DNA of 64,000 nucleotides, from assembly GCA_038380435.1 (NCBI GenBank), contig JAWZYU010000005.1, positions 36,850,001-36,914,000 on the forward strand, written 5' to 3'. Under the pieces are notes generated by a model. That model made no database searches. It was not told the origin of the DNA and was given only the letters and a program-made list of their open reading frames with translations. The translations under genes and the position numbers were made by a program. Shown piece by piece: positions 1 to 12,482 of the stretch. The first letter of the stretch is position 1. Each line of letters begins with the position of its first letter. This DNA comes from Ryuthela nishihirai. Taxonomy: Eukaryota; Arthropoda; Arachnida; Araneae; Heptathelidae.

Positions 1-390
1 TGAGCTTGTAAAAAAACACCAGATTTAATGAAGCAACAAGCGAGCTTTATTAACAAACTTCAGCAGCATACATGTAACATTTTCATTAAACGGGACACAA
101 AGGAAACATAATGCACTTAAAATAGAAAACAGACAACAAAAGACAAAAAGTAATCAATTTATAATAAATATGTAAGAATAATGACAATAAGTGCTTCAAG
201 ATATTAATCTGTTTAGCAATGAAGTGATTTATTTTCTCCTTAGAAATGAAATACAAAGCGAGAACACAATGTGCTTAACTTAAGTCATGTATTAGTCAAA
301 ATTGTTCAACAAGTCAGAAATATGAAATATTAGATGATACATTGAATCAAAGTAACATTACAGTGAGTCTATGGAATTGATCGACTTTTT

Positions 391-618
391 TTGAAGAGTA
401 ATACATATATTATATATACGCTGTATACTGATGCATCTGAAGCAAAGGGAATATCTAATTGGAATGACGTTTCCTTGATGGCAGTTGTTGATCAACCACC
501 GCCTCAATCAGCAGAACGTTCATTCGTCGTTACTGGTAGCTTGCCCAAAGATGCAGAGAGTTTGTGTTTTATTAAAGCCAAGACTATAGACAGAACCTTC
601 GTTAAGTATACAGCTTAA
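391..618 (+). CDS. Possible terminal exon, fibronectin-III-like fragment (weak)
   Basis: An open frame of about 75 codons ends in TAA at 616-618 inside AT-rich DNA. It has no ATG start; a pyrimidine run followed by AG at about 396-397 could be a splice acceptor, so it would be a last exon. Residues such as SNWNDV, a Pro-rich VDQPPPQSAE turn and FIKAKTIDR loosely resemble the beta-strand pattern of the Fn3-like domain near the C terminus of CLCA-type chloride-channel regulators. That resemblance is from memory and short, and a chance open frame is quite possible. No neighbouring exon was found. Confidence 0.25.
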   Translation: MKSNTYIIYTLYTDASEAKGISNWNDVSLMAVVDQPPPQSAERSFVVTGSLPKDAESLCFIKAKTIDRTFVKYTA

Positions 619-904
619 GCTGTTTCAAAACACCTTCATCTCAACTTTTCGTTTCATTCAACGTTTGATTGTCAGTAAAGTTGCAATACAAAAAAGCGAA
701 AGCACCAAGAGTATTTATAGCAAGATCTTTTAACGCGTTTTTTTGTATTTTATATATATATAAAACGACTCTGTAAAGAAGCTAAAAGGTTAAGAAAAGC
801 TCCGAAAAACGCATTTTTTTTAAAGCCATACTGTCAATAACTTAATAAATGGAATAAAAATTATTTTTATACATGAGCTTAAAGCGCTGTTTTCTGTAAG
901 AAGC

Positions 905-1135
905 GTCAATGGAGACAACTTTTCCAGAAACAGATGCAAAAACGTTTGAGTTTCCTGTACCATGGGTCAGAGTGCTGGATGGTTCGATGAGAAAAAAAAA
1001 AACTGCAGTGGAACTGTCGAGGCTCCATAGCATCCCTTGCTGGCTGAGCAAAGCAGCTTTCGGACGTCATCTAGGGCTGCTGACAACATCATGGGTGGTG
1101 AATAGAGATCACATGATTTCAAACCGATAGAGGAA
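905..1135. other. GC-richer island of unknown nature
   Basis: Roughly half G+C, in contrast to the strongly AT-rich flanks. It is open on both strands over about 60-70 codons (plus 909-1130 with an ATG; minus 967-1152). Neither translation is recognisable. It could be an exon, a conserved regulatory element or an old transposon piece. Confidence 0.2.
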
Positions 1136-2385
1136 AATGGCGGAAATTTCACTTCAAAGTGAGCAAGATCTCAACTAAGTTTTAAGCACAAGACTATTAC
1201 AACTATTTAATCTAAATCTGCAACCGTCAATCATCAGCACTCTTTCTAATCGAAGATTGCTTGTCTGTGTTTTTATTTTCCTATTTCAAACACACACAAA
1301 CTCACTAATGAAAACATTTCATTGTCAATTCTTCGAATATTGGTGTAGAAAAGAATTATTTTTATAATTCCTTTTAACTATTTAAACTTTTTCTCGTACA
1401 TTTAGTTTTCCAAATGCAATGATTCTTCAGGTAGCTTCGGACCTAAGTCGTGTATTATTTTGATTTTTTTTCATGTAAAATTTGTGGAGAACAATGATAA
1501 GTGAAAGAATTTCATTGCATGAATTTTTGTGACTCAATATATTCATATAAGGTGTTTCTTAACCAAGTTATCACAAGAAATTGTAAAATAACTCAATATT
1601 GATACAAAAACTCAATAGTTTAAGACAGTTTAAATATTTTATAAGATAACATATTTAATAATTTAGCCGTTTGCAAAGCCATGTCCTTTTGATTTCGTAC
1701 CCTTTTTTATTTACATTAATTATTCTGCCAGCAGTGTGAGCAAAGTCTGTTCCTAGAGTGACAATAATTACACACAATTGCTTTTTTCAATACAATCGTT
1801 GTTTCGTCAAGATTTATAAATGTCTAAGCTCTGATAAAGTAACTTGGAGTTGGTTAGGTAGGCAAAGTAATTTTTAAGACAATAACAGCTGCAGATTAAA
1901 AGTGCCAATCTTTAAGTGAAGGAATGATCTGCATAACTTGTGAGTTTCACAGCAAAGGTTAGAAATAAGATCAGATAATGAATTATTTTATTTACAAAAC
2001 GAATTTAATATAATGCTATTTTGATCATTAAGGATACCGTAGATTAGCATGAAAAATTCTTACACCGAATGTTTGAACGCAATATAACTTAATGATGGAA
2101 TTTTCTTACCGATCTGCATCTTGTGTAGGAAAAAGTTTGGGTATACGCCGAGTTTCTTTCACATCATTAATTTAAATTTTATTAACACGGTTACGGACGG
2201 TTTGTTGTGATGACTGGAACATCTTTGTTAGCACACATAACACTGATAATCGTTGAAAGAAATAAAATTTCATTGATTACAAACGTTTCTTTTTTTAAAA
2301 TTAGTGACAAAAATTTAATTTTTTTGAAATAAATAAATTGGGCAATGGAAGCCACTTCTTTTGTTGATCACACGTTTGCCAAGAG

Positions 2386-2680
2386 CAGGCCTGGGCAAAC
2401 TTTTCAGCTGGAGGGCCACATAGATAAACTGAAATGGAAAGGCGGGCCGCCAAATAAATATATAATTAATAACATATGGATAGCCAACTCAAAAAAATCT
2501 AAAGTAAAACGTAAACAATATCATTTCTTTGAAATTAAATATTTTAATGTGAATTTGCTTTCTCGAAGTTGAGCTTCTTGTCCTCTACACATTCTTTTTT
2601 TCTTTTATAAATTTAATTTGTCATCAGTATCTCTCCGGCCGCATAGAAAGAGATAGATGGGCATAGTTTGACCAGGCTTG
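2386..2680. mobile_element. hAT-like MITE with 8-bp TSD (295 bp)
   Basis: Left end reads caggcctgggcaaact. The reverse complement of the right end reads caagcctggtcaaact, about 14 of 16 positions identical. Flanking octamers are gccaagag (2378-2385) and gccaatag (2681-2688), 7 of 8 identical, the 8-bp size expected for hAT transposition. There is no transposase coding capacity, so it is non-autonomous. A short open frame at 2345-2572 simply runs through it. Confidence 0.7.
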
Positions 2681-4630
2681 GCCAATAGTGTAGTGATCAG
2701 TGGAGCTCATGTACTCCACCTTGAATAAAAGTGGCTTAGGTATCGTTAAGGAAGACGTAGCAAAATATCTAAGAACAGAATAAAAAGAAAACTATAACTC
2801 AGACGAAATATTATTTTAAAAGGGAAAAGTCGGATATTTCGATGTACTTTTGTAATTTGAGTCCAATTTCACAGCTCTCCAAAACATTAGCCTTTTTGTA
2901 TTATTCTACTTACAGTAATAAAGTATGCTGCGTATTTTCTTAATAAATGGAGTAGAATAAAACATTCTCTTCTGACAGCAGATCCCAGTTATTTTTGAGC
3001 AGGAATAAAACTAAGAATTCGTCGCAAAATTTGCTATAGAGATGAAACGAATATTTTCTGGTGAGGGCGACTTAGTCTGCAATTGTTGTACGGAATGATT
3101 GAGAAAAAATATCCTTAAAGAACACGTTCGACGTGTAACTTTCAAACATATTTGTTGTCCAACAATGTGCGAATTGTGGAAGCTGTTCATTAATCTGAAT
3201 GACTTGACTATAAGTAATTTGATAGATTATACCAGAAATTTACCCGTTTGGAAACAGTTTTTAAAAAACAAGAACAACAGTAAAACGATGCTGCAATTAT
3301 TAGTGTTGCAATTTTCGGTAATTAGAGAAAACAAACTGAAAATTAAATCTTTCGAGGTTAAAGAACTCTTTTTTTTCCCCCAAATTAAAACAAAATTGGA
3401 ATTTTACTTTTAGTTATTTTATACTAGAACAAAAGGTTCCGTTTGTCGAATGATCTTTTCCTTCATAAATGTAACCTAAATGCATTAAATCTAGGCAAAA
3501 ATCCACGATTAAATATATCAAAATAAGAGGAAAAAAGTATTTGGTTTGTGTTAGTAATTTCTTTTAACTGTTGGTTGGGTGATGATCATTTGTGATACGT
3601 TTACGAATTATCAAAATTTTTTTACATTTTTCTTAATGTTTCAATTACTAAGACTGGAACTTTTTGCCTTGACCCAAATATTTAAATTTTCCTTTCGTCG
3701 CTCTTTTACGATACAATTTTACTGATTAATAAAGTATATTTTCAGGCTTCTACATGAAAGCGAAGGTAGTAGAAATTCTGTTGAAAAGCCAAGCACGCAC
3801 GATGTGACAATTTTCTTTCAGATCTCGCAGCGCGCCACGATGACCTTTAAATGTTTCTTTGGGTTACCAAGGAAGCAACACAGCATCTGCATTCCATAAA
3901 AAAGGAATTTGAGGCAAGGTAATCTCGGTAAGGTACTCTTACAATTTGCTTCCGCAGATATGTCTATGTTGTATAAGTTGCGTGCAATATATACTGCTAC
4001 TTTAGTTGTCGATAATGTTGCCAACGGTTTAGAAAACTATTGCCCTACAGCTGTTACGATCACACAAGAAGGTGAAACATCCATTTTTTTACTTTTATAA
4101 TTCGATAGTACAGAGAAGAAATTCTGTGACAAAAATATTAATATGTTACAAAATTCAAAGTTAGTTATAAAAAAACTGACATCATGATTTGAAAGGAGAA
4201 AAAAAAAGGTGTGATTTAGAATGAGTTGCGGTTTTGTATCGTAAGGGTGGTTAATTTTTTCGCTAAAAATAATCTGCTATTTATAACTTTAATTTATTTT
4301 TAGTAATTAGCAATAAAGAAAAATACTAAATCAAAATTTATTGTGATATACTTTAAGTGTCGTTAAAATTTTAAATGAATCAATCATTTTCCAAATGTTC
4401 TTAAAATGCGGAAATAAGGTCTCGACTACATTAAATGTTTTTAGATCACTAGGTTTATGTTTAGTCTTTTAATTTTTAATTCAGTTCGATATGGTAGAAC
4501 AATTGGAGTTTTGATTTATTTGTGATTCAAAAAGTTTGAAAATAATTTAAGGTTCGTCAGAGTAGATATTCATTCATTTCCTGAATAAACGAAAAACCTA
4601 TTTTTCTTTTTGCAAACATCAATATTAGAG
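2681..4630. other. AT-rich non-coding stretch
   Basis: No gene, RNA or recognisable repeat seen. An open frame at 3099-3413 is AT-driven Lys/Asn/Phe/Leu-rich and has no recognisable domain. Confidence 0.55.
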
Positions 4631-4830
4631 AATAATAATAATAATAAATACCCCCTCAAGCAGCTGCTTGCCACAGAGGTCTGACAGGATCCTGTCAGTT
4701 TATATGCCAAAGTAGAAGGTCTGAGAGGATGGCAGGACCTCAGCAGAAAACGACACAAACAGTCATGCCTTACCCGGGGCTCGAACCCAGATCCCTTAGA
4801 TCAGTAGCCAAGCACGCTAACCACTCAGAT
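4631..4830 (-). mobile_element. SINE-B copy (tRNA-headed SINE)
   Basis: Read on the minus strand it begins with a tRNA-like head containing a box B-like GGGTTCGAGCCCC. It then runs through a body with CTGACAGG and CTCTGTGGCAAGCAGCTGCT motifs and ends in GAGGGGGTATTTATT followed by an (ATT)n tail. Seven copies of this about 200-bp family occur in the window. Confidence 0.8.
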
Positions 4831-5970
4831 ACGAAATGCAATAAAATGGTTTGCTTTAAAACAGGGCTTTTCCTCTTTTGATAGCCGCGCTTGTCTGAAT
4901 GGTGTATCTGAACTTTTTACAGTGTGAAAAAAGCATATTTTAACTTATCAGTATAGTAATGGGAAATTTATAAGCGTTTTGGGATAATTTTGGTGAGAAA
5001 ACAAAAACAAAAAAAGCATTGTTTTTGACGTTGAATATTTTTATTTTTATTTCATAAAGAATCACTACGTTTAAAGGTAGAGATTCATTCATTATAATTA
5101 AAATTACAAAAAGTTAATAACGTTAAATATTTCGGCTATTGCTAACTACCATATCACGATAAACAGTATATTGAAGCAATGGCCCGATAACTGATCAAGT
5201 GGAGTGAGAGATAATTTTTTTACGTATTTTAAAAATAAATAAAAATCAGTAGTGTAAAAAATAGAATGATTGTCTTAAAACGTTAAAGTATTTATATATA
5301 ACTCAAAGACTAATTATGTATTAATATTTTTGTTAACCTATAAATGCACATTAAATATGCATTAATATTTATATCAAAAAAGGAATTTTCATTCAACTAC
5401 CATATCGTATATATTGTTTAACGCTCTTAAATCAATTCATGGACCACACATGGTATTGGGATTGCCTAATGTCTGTGACAGAAACCAAAACTATAGTTAA
5501 AATATAAATACGAGTGTGTGATTTTTTTTTTCCATTGCCAAAAAGGCAACATAACATTTTTACTCATTGCTTTCTTTTTGGTCTTAATTTAACGCCCCTG
5601 TTATAAGGACTGCATAAGGAACTATTGTTAAAATTAAAAAAAAAAGTTTCCATTGCCAGTTTTCTACTAATATTTATGAATTTGAAATTTTAAATATCAA
5701 TATTAATGCTTATGAAGTATGCAGATCGGTTGCGAAATTTCATCATCAAAGGAAAAGATGGGGTAATATTTGATATCACCAGTAAAAATCAGGAGAGGGG
5801 AATATTTTGCAAAAGAATCTGAATTGTTTTCGGTTTAGAATGAATGAAACAAATCGTTTTCTATTTTTGCGTCTAGTATGATTACGCGGAAATATGTTGA
5901 TTCTATAGAACTCCTTTCGTAAAATACGAAACATGGATATCGCTAATTTAGTCGCAGTTATTGAGAATTT
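4831..5970. other. AT-rich non-coding stretch
   Basis: No gene or recognisable repeat seen. Confidence 0.55.
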
Positions 5971-6330
5971 TGGGTTGTTTTGCACACCATGGGCTAAATG
6001 GCCAGGTCACATGGACCCTGAAGGCTCAGAGAAAGTTGGGGGAGGGGACCCACTGGAACAGCTGTTGGGAGACGGATGGTAGTCTCCCGTCAAGGCCATC
6101 CAGAGTGTTCTTTAACGTGCACAGGGTATGGCTCTCCCGCACACGGGGCCACGGCTTAACGTCCCATCCGACGGACGGCGGTCTTTCCAAGCCCATCGGT
6201 GTCCCCTACTGACCGTGGGCAAGGCGGGGAATTTTGCGGAGATAAATCTCAACGCTGACCCAGCTGGGACTCGAACCTGGGAACTACAGATTACGAGCCT
6301 GGCGGACTACCGACTGAGCTACCCCCGCCC
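5971..6330 (-). mobile_element. SINE-A copy
   Basis: Nearly full-length, about 360 bp. The tRNA-like head is at the right end (box B as GGGACTCGAACCTGGG on the plus strand) and the gggttgtttt tail at the left. The ctctgagcggcac segment next to the tail is deleted. No clear target-site duplication. Open frames such as MALPHTGPRLNVPSDGRR are translations of the SINE, not genes. Confidence 0.85.
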
Positions 6331-7512
6331 TCATGATTGGGAAACTGACGATCTGAGAAAAACACGTTTAAATAATTTTGTTATTAAGAAATTTGGTTTA
6401 GGTAAAAATTAGAAGTTAATGTATGATTATTCATGTCTATTATTGACGTTGTTCGAGTGCATTAAGTTTTCAAGGGATTCTTGTCAATACACAAGTATCC
6501 TCATTTAATAAATGGACATTTGGATGTTTGCAAAGTTACGAAAAGTCCATTTGGTTTAATACTTTTATGACATTAAGTACCCATTATACTATATATAGTA
6601 CAGATGTGGTGTAAGTATGCTGCTATCAGTATGTGTTTTTTAAACTTATTAAAAATTAAACCAGTTAACTTCCCAAAATATTTCACAAAAAATATGTTTC
6701 TGTTTAAAACTTTTGAATAAGTTTCCCATTGAAAATATCTTTAATAATTTAATTAGACAGTACAATATTTGAAACAAATGTGCTCTAAAATTCGAAATAT
6801 TTTGGTTCCGATATAATCTGGCAATAAGAACCGAAATAAACGAGTTTGGAGTTAATGGGTTTAGCCTTCTGCCAATCGCACTTTATTTCTGCTCTTTCGG
6901 TTGTTGATTTACCTGCTGGTTACAGGTTATGATAGGTCTCAGACATACAGAACAGTATGAAAAATCCTCAACATCAATCATTGTTAGCAGAACATTTTTT
7001 AATTCTAATGTCAACACTTTTCACTGCCGAGAGTGTGGAGATCGTATTTGGGGACGTTACAAATCGATCTCTCCACCATCAGCGGAACCATTTCATCACT
7101 CTATAGTTGACTACTATCCCTTGCAAAAAATGTAAAAATATATTTCAAGGTTTCGGAAATAATCGATACTGATATTTGATTCAACGCCCAAAGTTCTCTT
7201 CAGTTTACCAATTACAGTTATACGATATTTAATTTACCATTAAAAGAATAGTGTAGGTTACATGAAATAAATAATTTATTCCTACATCTCTTATAATTTT
7301 TTCTTAACAAGTTCTAGAGAAAGGAATTTTAAATATGAGTAAGAAAGCAAAAATATGCACGATCATTCCTGACTGAAAACCACCATTCACGAATTGACTC
7401 ATGCTTTTCAAGTATACGTGTTGTTCAATAGTAACTCTATCTCGAATTAGAAACAGTTACTTATAATAGAATGCATTTAATCTGCTTCGTGGATCTATGC
7501 ATTCAGTTGTTA
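6331..7512. other. AT-rich non-coding stretch
   Basis: No gene or recognisable repeat. A short open frame at 6929-7135 has a CxxC-like FHCRECGD stretch but nothing else to support it. Confidence 0.5.
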
Positions 7513-7525
7513 CTCAAAGATAAGT

Positions 7526-7915
7526 TGTTTGCTTGGGTTGTTTTACCTCTGAGCGGCACTTTTTTGCACACCATGGGCTAAATGGCCAGGTCACATGGAC
7601 CCCGAAGGCTCAGAGAAGGTTGGGGAAGGGGACCCACTGGACAGCTGTTGGGAGACAGATGGTAGCCTCCCGTCAAGGCCATCCAGCGTGTTCTTTAACG
7701 TGCACAGGGTATGGCTCTTCCGCACACGGGGCCACAGCTTAACGTCCCATCCGACGGACGGCGGCCTTTCCAAGCCTATCGGTGTCCCCTACTGACCGTG
7801 GGCAGGGCGGGGGAATTTTGCGGAGATAAATCTCAACGCTGACCCATCTGGAACTCGAACCTGGGAACTACAGATTACGAGCCTGGCGCGCTACCGACTG
7901 AGCCACCCCCGCCCC
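7526..7915 (-). mobile_element. SINE-A copy with 13-bp target-site duplication
   Basis: Full-length copy of about 390 bp flanked by perfect 13-bp repeats ctcaaagataagt at 7513-7525 and 7916-7928. The tRNA-like head is at the right, with the box A complement ccgactgagcca. The tail at the left reads aacccaagcaaaca in SINE orientation. Perfect TSDs indicate a fairly recent insertion by target-primed reverse transcription. Confidence 0.92.
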
Positions 7916-7928
7916 CTCAAAGATAAGT

Positions 7929-10721
7929 ACCGGTGGCAAACTTAAAGTGTTAATTTCGAATTTATTGTGAACGATTAATGGGTTATTTGTGAGGGTTTGT
8001 TTCATTGTTTTTAATATCTAACGTAATCAGTATTTCTAACACTGATAATATCTATGCAAACGAATAAATAAAATGTTTGTGTCTTTGTTAGTCGCATTCA
8101 CTCTGCATTTAAATTACTATATATTCTTTGCATAATCAACAACGCCTAGACCGATTTTCAGTCTAGTTAGGAACCTTTGTCTTATTCTCGCATTTTATTC
8201 TCTTCTTTCCAGAATGCATTTTAAACTAATGCCATTTGCCATGCAATAATTATAAAAAGAAAGCTGATGCTTATTCAAACGATTTGTGAGATCAAATTAC
8301 AAATTTTACAATACTTTTTTCACTGTAGACAAATCCTTATTTACAAACCTATCGAAAGTTTTTCGAATGTAACTCTAAGAATAAAATTTGTCCTTAGATA
8401 CACTATTTCAGCATGCTTTACGAAACACCTAATATTCACTAAAAATATATTTATCCCTAAATCCAGCAAAATAAAAACGTATTTTGATTTGTTTTCGATA
8501 ATTAGAAAATTTTTCAGAATACGATAATTATTTCGAATGCAAAGGAAAATTATTTCAAATGCTACTTTTATGAGACTTTAAGAGATATATTTTTAGTTCG
8601 TGCTTTTTCAAGTTTATTGAACATTTCACATCTACAACAAATCAAAATAAATAAATGGATAAATAATTAGCCAGAAAAAACTTTTGCTATATCATAAAGT
8701 TCAATGAATCAGAAATTTGAATCCTCTTATATACCGTTTTATTTTGAACGATATAATTCGACGTTTTTAGTTCTGGTGAGGTGATAAAGAACACTTCAGC
8801 TTTATTTCGCGTGATGTTTTCATTTGCTTTCAGTTATGTGCTCAATCCTCTGAAAATTTAGTTTCCAGCTTCCAAAAATTTGGGCAAGACGCATTTTGAT
8901 TCCGGGGGTACACAAAAAATTTCTAAGCTGCATAACAAAATTTTCCGTCCCTTGTATTTCTGGAAATTGTTGGAAACATCCTTCGCAACGACAGTTAACA
9001 AGCTTTCACAATGGAGCTATTTTCTTTAATAGTCAGCAAGTTCACACAAGTGTAGACTTGGCAGAATTCTTAACAAGTTCATTCAGGTTTAAAAGTCTTA
9101 CAGATCATCAGTTTTATTCGTATTTTTCGGAACACATTCTTATTGCTGATACGTCATAGTTGTTTTGATTGTCACATAGTTTGTTGATGTGATATTTTTT
9201 TTCAACTGATCTCATCTCTAAAAGCACAAATGAATCACTGAGTTTTTAACAGACAGAATGACTTTTACTTGAGATCTTTATAAAGGCGTTTTATCCTTCA
9301 AGATTGGTGGGTGACTCTGCTGCTCTCAAGTTTTTGCAAAAATAACATCCGAAACATTTTCTTCCTGCACACTTGTCTGCAGTTATCTTCTGAGTGTGAA
9401 ATGTTGGAGCAAAGAAGGTCACAGCACTTAAGTCAAAGATGGAATGGTTGTTTTAGAGTTTTCTGAATATTAAATACGGAAAAGTTCAGTTTCTCTACCT
9501 CTTTGATCAATCTTCATTGGAAGGAAACACACAACTTTTCTCAATGGCGAGTAGAGAATGCACCCCGTCACAAAGATGATGTTACAAATTATAGAGTTCA
9601 TGGTTGCACACATCGGTTATAAGTCTATGAGATTAGTATGGTTTCTTCAAAACCTCACCAGTTGCTGTACGAAATCTTGTCTTTTCAATTACATTAAATT
9701 TGCAGTGATATATTTACAAAATAATTAAGTTTGTTTCAAAAATTTATCAGTGATAAAGGCAAAAATTCGACATACTTTATGTATATATAGCATAAGTATC
9801 TTTAGCTTCAGCTAAAAGTTTAGTTTGGAAGTTCTTAATATGCACGATCTATATCTGTTATATTTTAAAACTGTAATAATCATATTTTATTTTTATATAT
9901 TATATTATTTATTATTTATATATATTATTATTTTATATATTATTTTATTTTTATATATTTTATATATTAAACTGTAATAATTATATTTTAAAACTAATAA
10001 CTGACAAATGTAGAAAATTATAAAAATAATAATACTTAAAAATTTATAAAAAAGTATAACGTTTGATGAAAAGCTTAAATTTGAACTTATGATAAAATTG
10101 TGTATTTAAATTTTTATATTCAAATTATTTTAAGAAAATAAAAGAGACTGCATAAGTTGCTGGAACATTTTTTTAAATAATATTTTAGGTAGTTTTATTT
10201 TAAAACATTTTTATTTAAAGCAAGTGATGTCCTTTCATTTGAAAGATAGATTATAAGATGATAAAGAATCCAAAATCCAATCAAAACTAAATTCTAATTA
10301 AAGGATGAATTTATGGCTTATTATTAGCTTAATATATACTTGGATTTTGTTATCTATACTTCATTATCTGCTAGACGACTAAAATATTTAAAATAAGAAA
10401 AAGATTATTAATATTTAGATACACATTTCCAAATTACCCATTGCATTGAATATTGCTTTTCTATTTAAATAGAGGTAAAGTAAATAGAGGTAAAGGCATT
10501 CGTCGAATGTAATAATTTTGATCAATTCTTTTAACTACAAACCGACTCATCTCAAAAATTTATTATGATTTAGCTTAGATTGTCCGAAATTTTTTTTGTT
10601 TTCGGCTTTGGATCCACTCCTTTATTCTCTGAAATAGATTCATCTCTATTCATATTACTTTATTATTAAAAATGACTTTATTATTAAAAAAAGGAGTTGG
10701 ATTAACATATATGCAGAAGTA
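7929..10721. other. AT-rich non-coding stretch with AT low-complexity tract
   Basis: No gene recognised. Positions 9882-9968 are an almost pure A/T low-complexity tract. Open frames at 8267-8527 and 8896-9159 have no recognisable domain. Confidence 0.5.
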
Positions 10722-10969
10722 TAGGCCCTGATCTTTATTATTTTACCACTATATACAGTCACAACAATTGTAAATGAATTTTTTGTGACTGTATATTTTG
10801 TGTTTGTAAAATATAAGCGGAACGTTTATAGGGAAAAAAAACCCTGTAAATGAAAATATTAAAAATTCACATTTGTCTAATCCTAGTGCAAAATCTGATC
10901 CTGCACAAGGGAAACTTCAATGAAATGGTTTCAGACCTGAAATATAGGAAATTTACTGATCAGGGCCTG
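10722..10969. mobile_element. TA-flanked MITE (Tc1/mariner-like) with inner inverted repeat
   Basis: Terminal inverted repeats are taggccctgatc at the left and gatcagggcctg at the right, 11 of 12 matching after reverse complement. Both ends are flanked by TA (10720-10721 and 10970-10971). Inside lies a second inverted pair, atatacagtcacaa (10751-10764) and ttgtgactgtatat (10783-10796), a perfect 14-bp match that may be a nested smaller element. No coding capacity. Confidence 0.55.
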
Positions 10970-12482
10970 TACGATAAAGGATCCTTACTGATAGCTCAAA
11001 GTTGCATTAAAGTTCTAATTAGAAAGTGAAATTTAATTTGAACAAGCATCAGCTCTTAGTTTATAATTATTATCTTAATCCAAATTATTTTTTCAAGTTT
11101 ATACATATTTTGATATGTTACATGTTCAGGACAAACCACTCAATACCAAGGTGAGAAAGGATTCTCTTTTTTGTATAAAAATAAAATAGAACACTTAGTG
11201 AACGACGCATGCGGAAATTTTTGCGCCGATCCCAAGCGAAATTCATATGCCTGTGCTATTTCTGAAATCAAAAAAAGACTATAAATTCAGTGTTTGATAT
11301 GAAAATGCTGATTACATAATCTCGCGAAAGGTTTCAAGTGCTTTCGTAGCGTTAAAAAAGGAGTTGGAAACAAGAACCAACATGTAAGTAACAAAATGAA
11401 CTTTTCCTTAGTAATTTCAATCGCTTTAAAGTTCAAAACATTTGACTAAATCTAGTGCGGATTTTTTTAATTGTCACTGAAACAGTGTTTTACTTGATAT
11501 AATTGCACCTAACTGTACATGTGAGTGTTAAGGCTATTGGAAGGAAAGTTCGGAACTTCTGACCACTTAGCGCAAGAGTAGTTATGTATAATACCTAAGC
11601 TGTCTATTTTTCCTGCTTACATACCTATTACTTGATCGCTTCTTATTATATTATCGATTCTTATTTATCGATCTTATTTATATTATCACAATTCCGAACG
11701 AAGCCGGTGTGATGCAGCGTGAAATAGTTCTGGTCTTTGCTCCTTTTTAATCCTAAAAAGAAGCAAGCCTTGAAAATTTTCGACATCTACTCAACTAAAG
11801 CATGCGGACTGATGTCCTCTGAACTAACTCTTGGCACTTTCCAGAAGTTTAACAGAGTGACAGACTTTAACAAGTGTTTAAGCATTGAAGCGTGATTATT
11901 ATCACTTTGACCCATTGTGACTCGCACTGAGCAGATAAATGCTCTGAATAAAGGTAACATGCTTAGAAGTTCCGTAGCCATCACAATATACACACACAGA
12001 TAACAAAATGTCAACAGCTTCCTGAGTTCTTTGCAGTAACACACATTTGGAGCTTCAGACCTATACTACAGTCTCTTGTTATATAGTTTCTTTTTGCCTC
12101 CCGACCCTTGTTCCCCCAGTATCACGTTAGCTTTAGGCACTAAAGGGCGCTTCTTTTTTTTAGGGATATTTCACAGCGCTCAAGAAGTAACATCCTATCG
12201 TAGAGTTCCGTTCACTTATTAGCTTCCGTGATTAAGCACTAAATGCAAAGCCACTAAGATGAATGTGTCAAACATTTCTGTGTTAACTGTCAAAGAAAAT
12301 GTCTATCACAAGAACCTGAGGCCACTTCCTTCTGCAGCACCTGTGAAGGAAAACAGGAAGCGCACTTTGGCAGTTTGTGTTGCTACTGAGGGCCGGCTCT
12401 GGTTCCTTGATGAAGGAGATCGCTGCCATTCACGGAGCAGCGGAAGTTTTTGACAGTTTTGTGTTTGTCTGAAGTACACTGT
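10970..12482 (-). other. Probable 3' UTR and downstream flank of the MAP1 gene
   Basis: Directly downstream of the MAP1 stop codon on the minus strand. Candidate poly(A) signals on that strand are ATTAAA at 11746-11751 and, further on, AATAAA at 10734-10739. The latter lies inside the MITE. Neither can be confirmed from sequence alone. Small open frames here (11787-12044 minus; 12259-12453 plus) are unrecognised and are best treated as UTR. Confidence 0.4.

Larger units (their letters stand above)
1..2385. other. AT-rich non-coding stretch, no confident gene
   Basis: Mostly AT-rich sequence with frequent stops in all frames. Two patches stand out and are listed separately: a possible terminal exon at about 391-618 and a GC-richer island at about 905-1135. 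I see no other gene, RNA gene or repeat here. Confidence 0.6.
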
